Notes under the pieces: model-generated
What the model was told of the DNA's origin: nothing
What the model saw: the letters and a program-made list of their open reading frames with translations, nothing else
The model's database searches: none
DNA from: Mesaphorura yosii
Taxonomy: Eukaryota > Arthropoda > Collembola > Poduromorpha > Tullbergiidae
Assembly: GCA_009869945.1 (NCBI GenBank)
Contig: WIXG01000130.1
Coordinates: forward strand, 62,001 to 126,000
Direction of reading: 5' to 3'
DNA length: 64,000 nucleotides
Shown here: one piece after another, positions 62,164-64,000 of the stretch
Numbering within the stretch: the stretch's first letter is position 1
How the letters are laid out: each line of letters starts with the position of its first letter
Translations under genes and position numbers: made by a program

Positions 62164-63060
62164 AATTTAGTTCACCAACTGCAAAATCGCTTAAACTGCC
62201 ACTCCTTGATTGTGGATGATCCAAGATTGTGTAATTAAATTGCGTATTTGAGATAAGTTCAATGTTTGTTGGGTGGATGGTTGTTCTGCACCTGCAAATT
62301 TCAAATGCACCCAATAAGTTTTTATTTAGCAGTGGAAACCCGAAGCCAAGGAAGCAGAGCAGGCGGGCTTAGGACATTAACCCTAATTGCAGATAGCAAT
62401 TCGTAATGTCAATATTAATTATGGACGCAGCAGTTTAGGCTGTTTAGGCTTTAACTTACGTTTAAGAGCAGCTGCGGCAATTAATAACTGAATTCGGCAA
62501 GTATTTGTCTAAGTCACTGCACTAGTCGAATGGCGAAGCGATTTAATTGCGCGATAATTATTATTAGAATTTTGACGCACTCGCACTTAGCTGTTTAGCT
62601 TGGACCAACTATGATTTCACAATCATCTGACCTTTCAGCTCATTATTCGATGACTAAGCGAGTAAAGCTAAAGACCCCAGTATTTCAATGTAATATACGA
62701 CGTCGATATGCACTGAACACTGTACTGCATAGGATTTATGCAGAGCAGAGGCTGTGCCAGCTTCACGTGATGCTCAAAGTGGCAATCTCGAAATCCTATA
62801 AACATTGGACGGACCGTAAACCTGTTTAAGATCACCATGTCATATCCACCGGCGCTGATTAACTTCAACTAACCTTCGGTTCGGCTAACTGATAAGCCTA
62901 GCCGTTTGGTGTGATTGCGATCTGTGTAAGTTAAGCTTTCTTTTCTAGCCATTCACATTTCTTTAATTCGAGCAAGTTTCCTCAAATTTCTCCTCACTTG
63001 TTTGGAACAGGGCACATTCTTATCGATTATCAAATCACTGCCGTATCTGGCTCCGACTTG
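62164..63060. promoter_or_regulatory. Shared divergent promoter region of STAM and METTL3
   Basis: About 900 bp separate the STAM ATG (62163, minus) from the METTL3 ATG (63061, plus). A donor-like GTAAG at 62926 and an acceptor AG at 63009-63010 define a likely 85-bp intron in the METTL3 5' UTR, the usual intron size here. The preceding exon contains no ATG leading into the METTL3 frame. The exact start sites are not visible. Confidence 0.45.
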
Positions 63061-64000
63061 ATGGCAGGCTCAGGTACTGGTGGAGGTGGAGAAGCCTTGT
63101 CGGAGCTCCAGGCTCTCCTGAACTTGACATCGACGAAGGAGAAGGAGAACAAACGACTCGGCGAAGAGATTATCGAACTCTTGAGCAAGCCCAGCACAAA
63201 AGAGAAGGCCCTTGCGGCGTCCTTCAAATCTCAGGGTGGCACGGTTGTCAAAGAGTTCTGCCCGCACGGAACGAAGCGAGAATGTCGGCGCGTCTCTACA
63301 CAAAACCGCCCTTGCGGACGGGTGCACTTCCGCCGAATAATTCAGAAACACACCGACGAGTCGCTGGGCGACTGCTCTTTCTTGAACACGTGCTTTCACA
63401 TGGAGACTTGCAAATATGTGCACTACGAAGTCGATAATGAGAGCTCGGTTGCCTTATCCTCGTCCAAAAGTGGAACTTCTTCCACAGATGTTGCACTGCC
63501 AGATGAAATTGGTCCTAATCCAAAGTCCGTAACAATTCTTCACCCTGCGCAGTGGATCCATTGCGACCTCCGGTTCTTCGACATGGCCATACTGGGAAAG
63601 TTCAGCGTCATAATGGCCGATCCGCCATGGGATATTCACATGGAGCTACCTTACGGCACTTTATCTGATGACGAAATGAGACGCTTGAACATTCCGGCAC
63701 TGCAAGATGAAGGCTTGATATTTCTTTGGGTCACCGGTCGTGCAAGTAAGCACACCTTTTACAGTTTTATAAAGTATTGAAATTAAAATTAAAGCGCATT
63801 ATTTCACTTTCTTCTTTGACAGTGGAGTTGGGGCGTGAATGTCTATCGCTCTGGGGCTACGAGCGTGTGGACGAATTGATCTGGGTGAAAACAAACCAAT
63901 TGCAGCGCATAATCCGCACGGGGCGAACAGGGCATTGGCTGAATCATGGAAAAGAGCACTGTCTAGTCGGAATGAAAGGCAATCCGAAAGTTAACCGAGG
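63061..64000 (+). CDS. METTL3: METTL3 N6-adenosine-methyltransferase catalytic subunit (cut by window end)
   Basis: Two exons are visible, 63061-63745 and 63823 to the window end, about 287 codons. METTL3 is the catalytic subunit of the nuclear METTL3-METTL14 complex that writes m6A on mRNA. The sequence shows a helical stretch with repeated STKEK motifs, the two CCCH zinc fingers ([11 protein letters not shown]...CGRVHF and [19 protein letters not shown]), the catalytic DPPW in [20 protein letters not shown] at about residues 185-205, and [20 protein letters not shown] with [10 protein letters not shown]. The frame is open upstream of 63061 to a splice acceptor at 63010 but has no ATG, so 63061 is the best start. 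That would leave out about 200 residues present in the human protein, including the WTAP-binding leader helix, unless an unseen upstream exon supplies them. Confidence 0.95.

Noticed and set aside
62611-62829. 72-codon plus-strand ATG frame as the missing METTL3 N-terminus
   Set aside because: It ends in a stop, lacks a donor in the right phase and does not resemble the METTL3 leader region.
62998-63060. Starting METTL3 at 62998
   Set aside because: That codon is TTG and lies upstream of a splice acceptor at 63010, so it is intronic.

Overview
The window is nuclear DNA from an invertebrate animal. Genes are split by short introns (about 60 to 110 bp in most housekeeping genes) with ordinary GT..AG splice sites. 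The gene set is metazoan: a FoxB forkhead factor, a TASK-type two-pore potassium channel, a ZnT zinc transporter, STAM, METTL3, NAA15, RAD23, RPL11 and a UBF-like HMG-box protein. Compact introns beside a few very long ones, moderate GC and abundant CpG suggest a small-genome protostome, perhaps an ecdysozoan such as a microcrustacean or tardigrade. I cannot name the species from sequence alone. I see no bacterial operons, CRISPR arrays or intact transposons.

Layout. Positions 1-10.6 kb hold no gene I can support and are probably the far flank of FoxB (minus, 10663-12895). A secreted ThuA-like protein (plus, 15353-16301) and a UBF/UBTF-like protein (plus, 16686-20352) follow in tandem. UBF converges on RAD23 (minus, 20683-22115), and RPL11 (minus, 22811-23951) lies behind RAD23. 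From 26.26 to 48.24 kb runs one TASK-type KCNK gene of five coding exons. Its 13.5 kb second intron contains an Mpv17/PMP22-family gene (minus, about 37.3-38.0 kb) and a single-exon gene for a secreted cysteine-rich protein (plus, 40013-40618). Its 5.2 kb third intron contains NAA15 (minus, 43212-45746). Further right are a ZnT zinc transporter with a histidine-rich loop (minus, 51239 to at least 56530, first exon not found), STAM (minus, 59602-62163) and, divergently transcribed, METTL3 (plus, from 63061 and cut by the window end).

The genes do not form one pathway. They cover ribosome supply (UBF for rRNA transcription, RPL11), ubiquitin handling (RAD23 for proteasome delivery, STAM for endosomal sorting), co-translational N-acetylation (NAA15), m6A RNA methylation (METTL3), membrane transport (KCNK, ZnT, Mpv17-like) and developmental transcription (FoxB). 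I reconstructed exon boundaries by hand; total lengths and phases close without a frameshift except where stated.

The items most worth a second look are the animal-encoded secreted ThuA-like protein and its intron flanked by a perfect 10-bp direct repeat; the UBF-like protein with its acidic region at the N-terminus rather than the C-terminus; the KCNK gene with three nested genes; the unrecognised cysteine-rich protein; and the unusual ends of METTL3 and NAA15.
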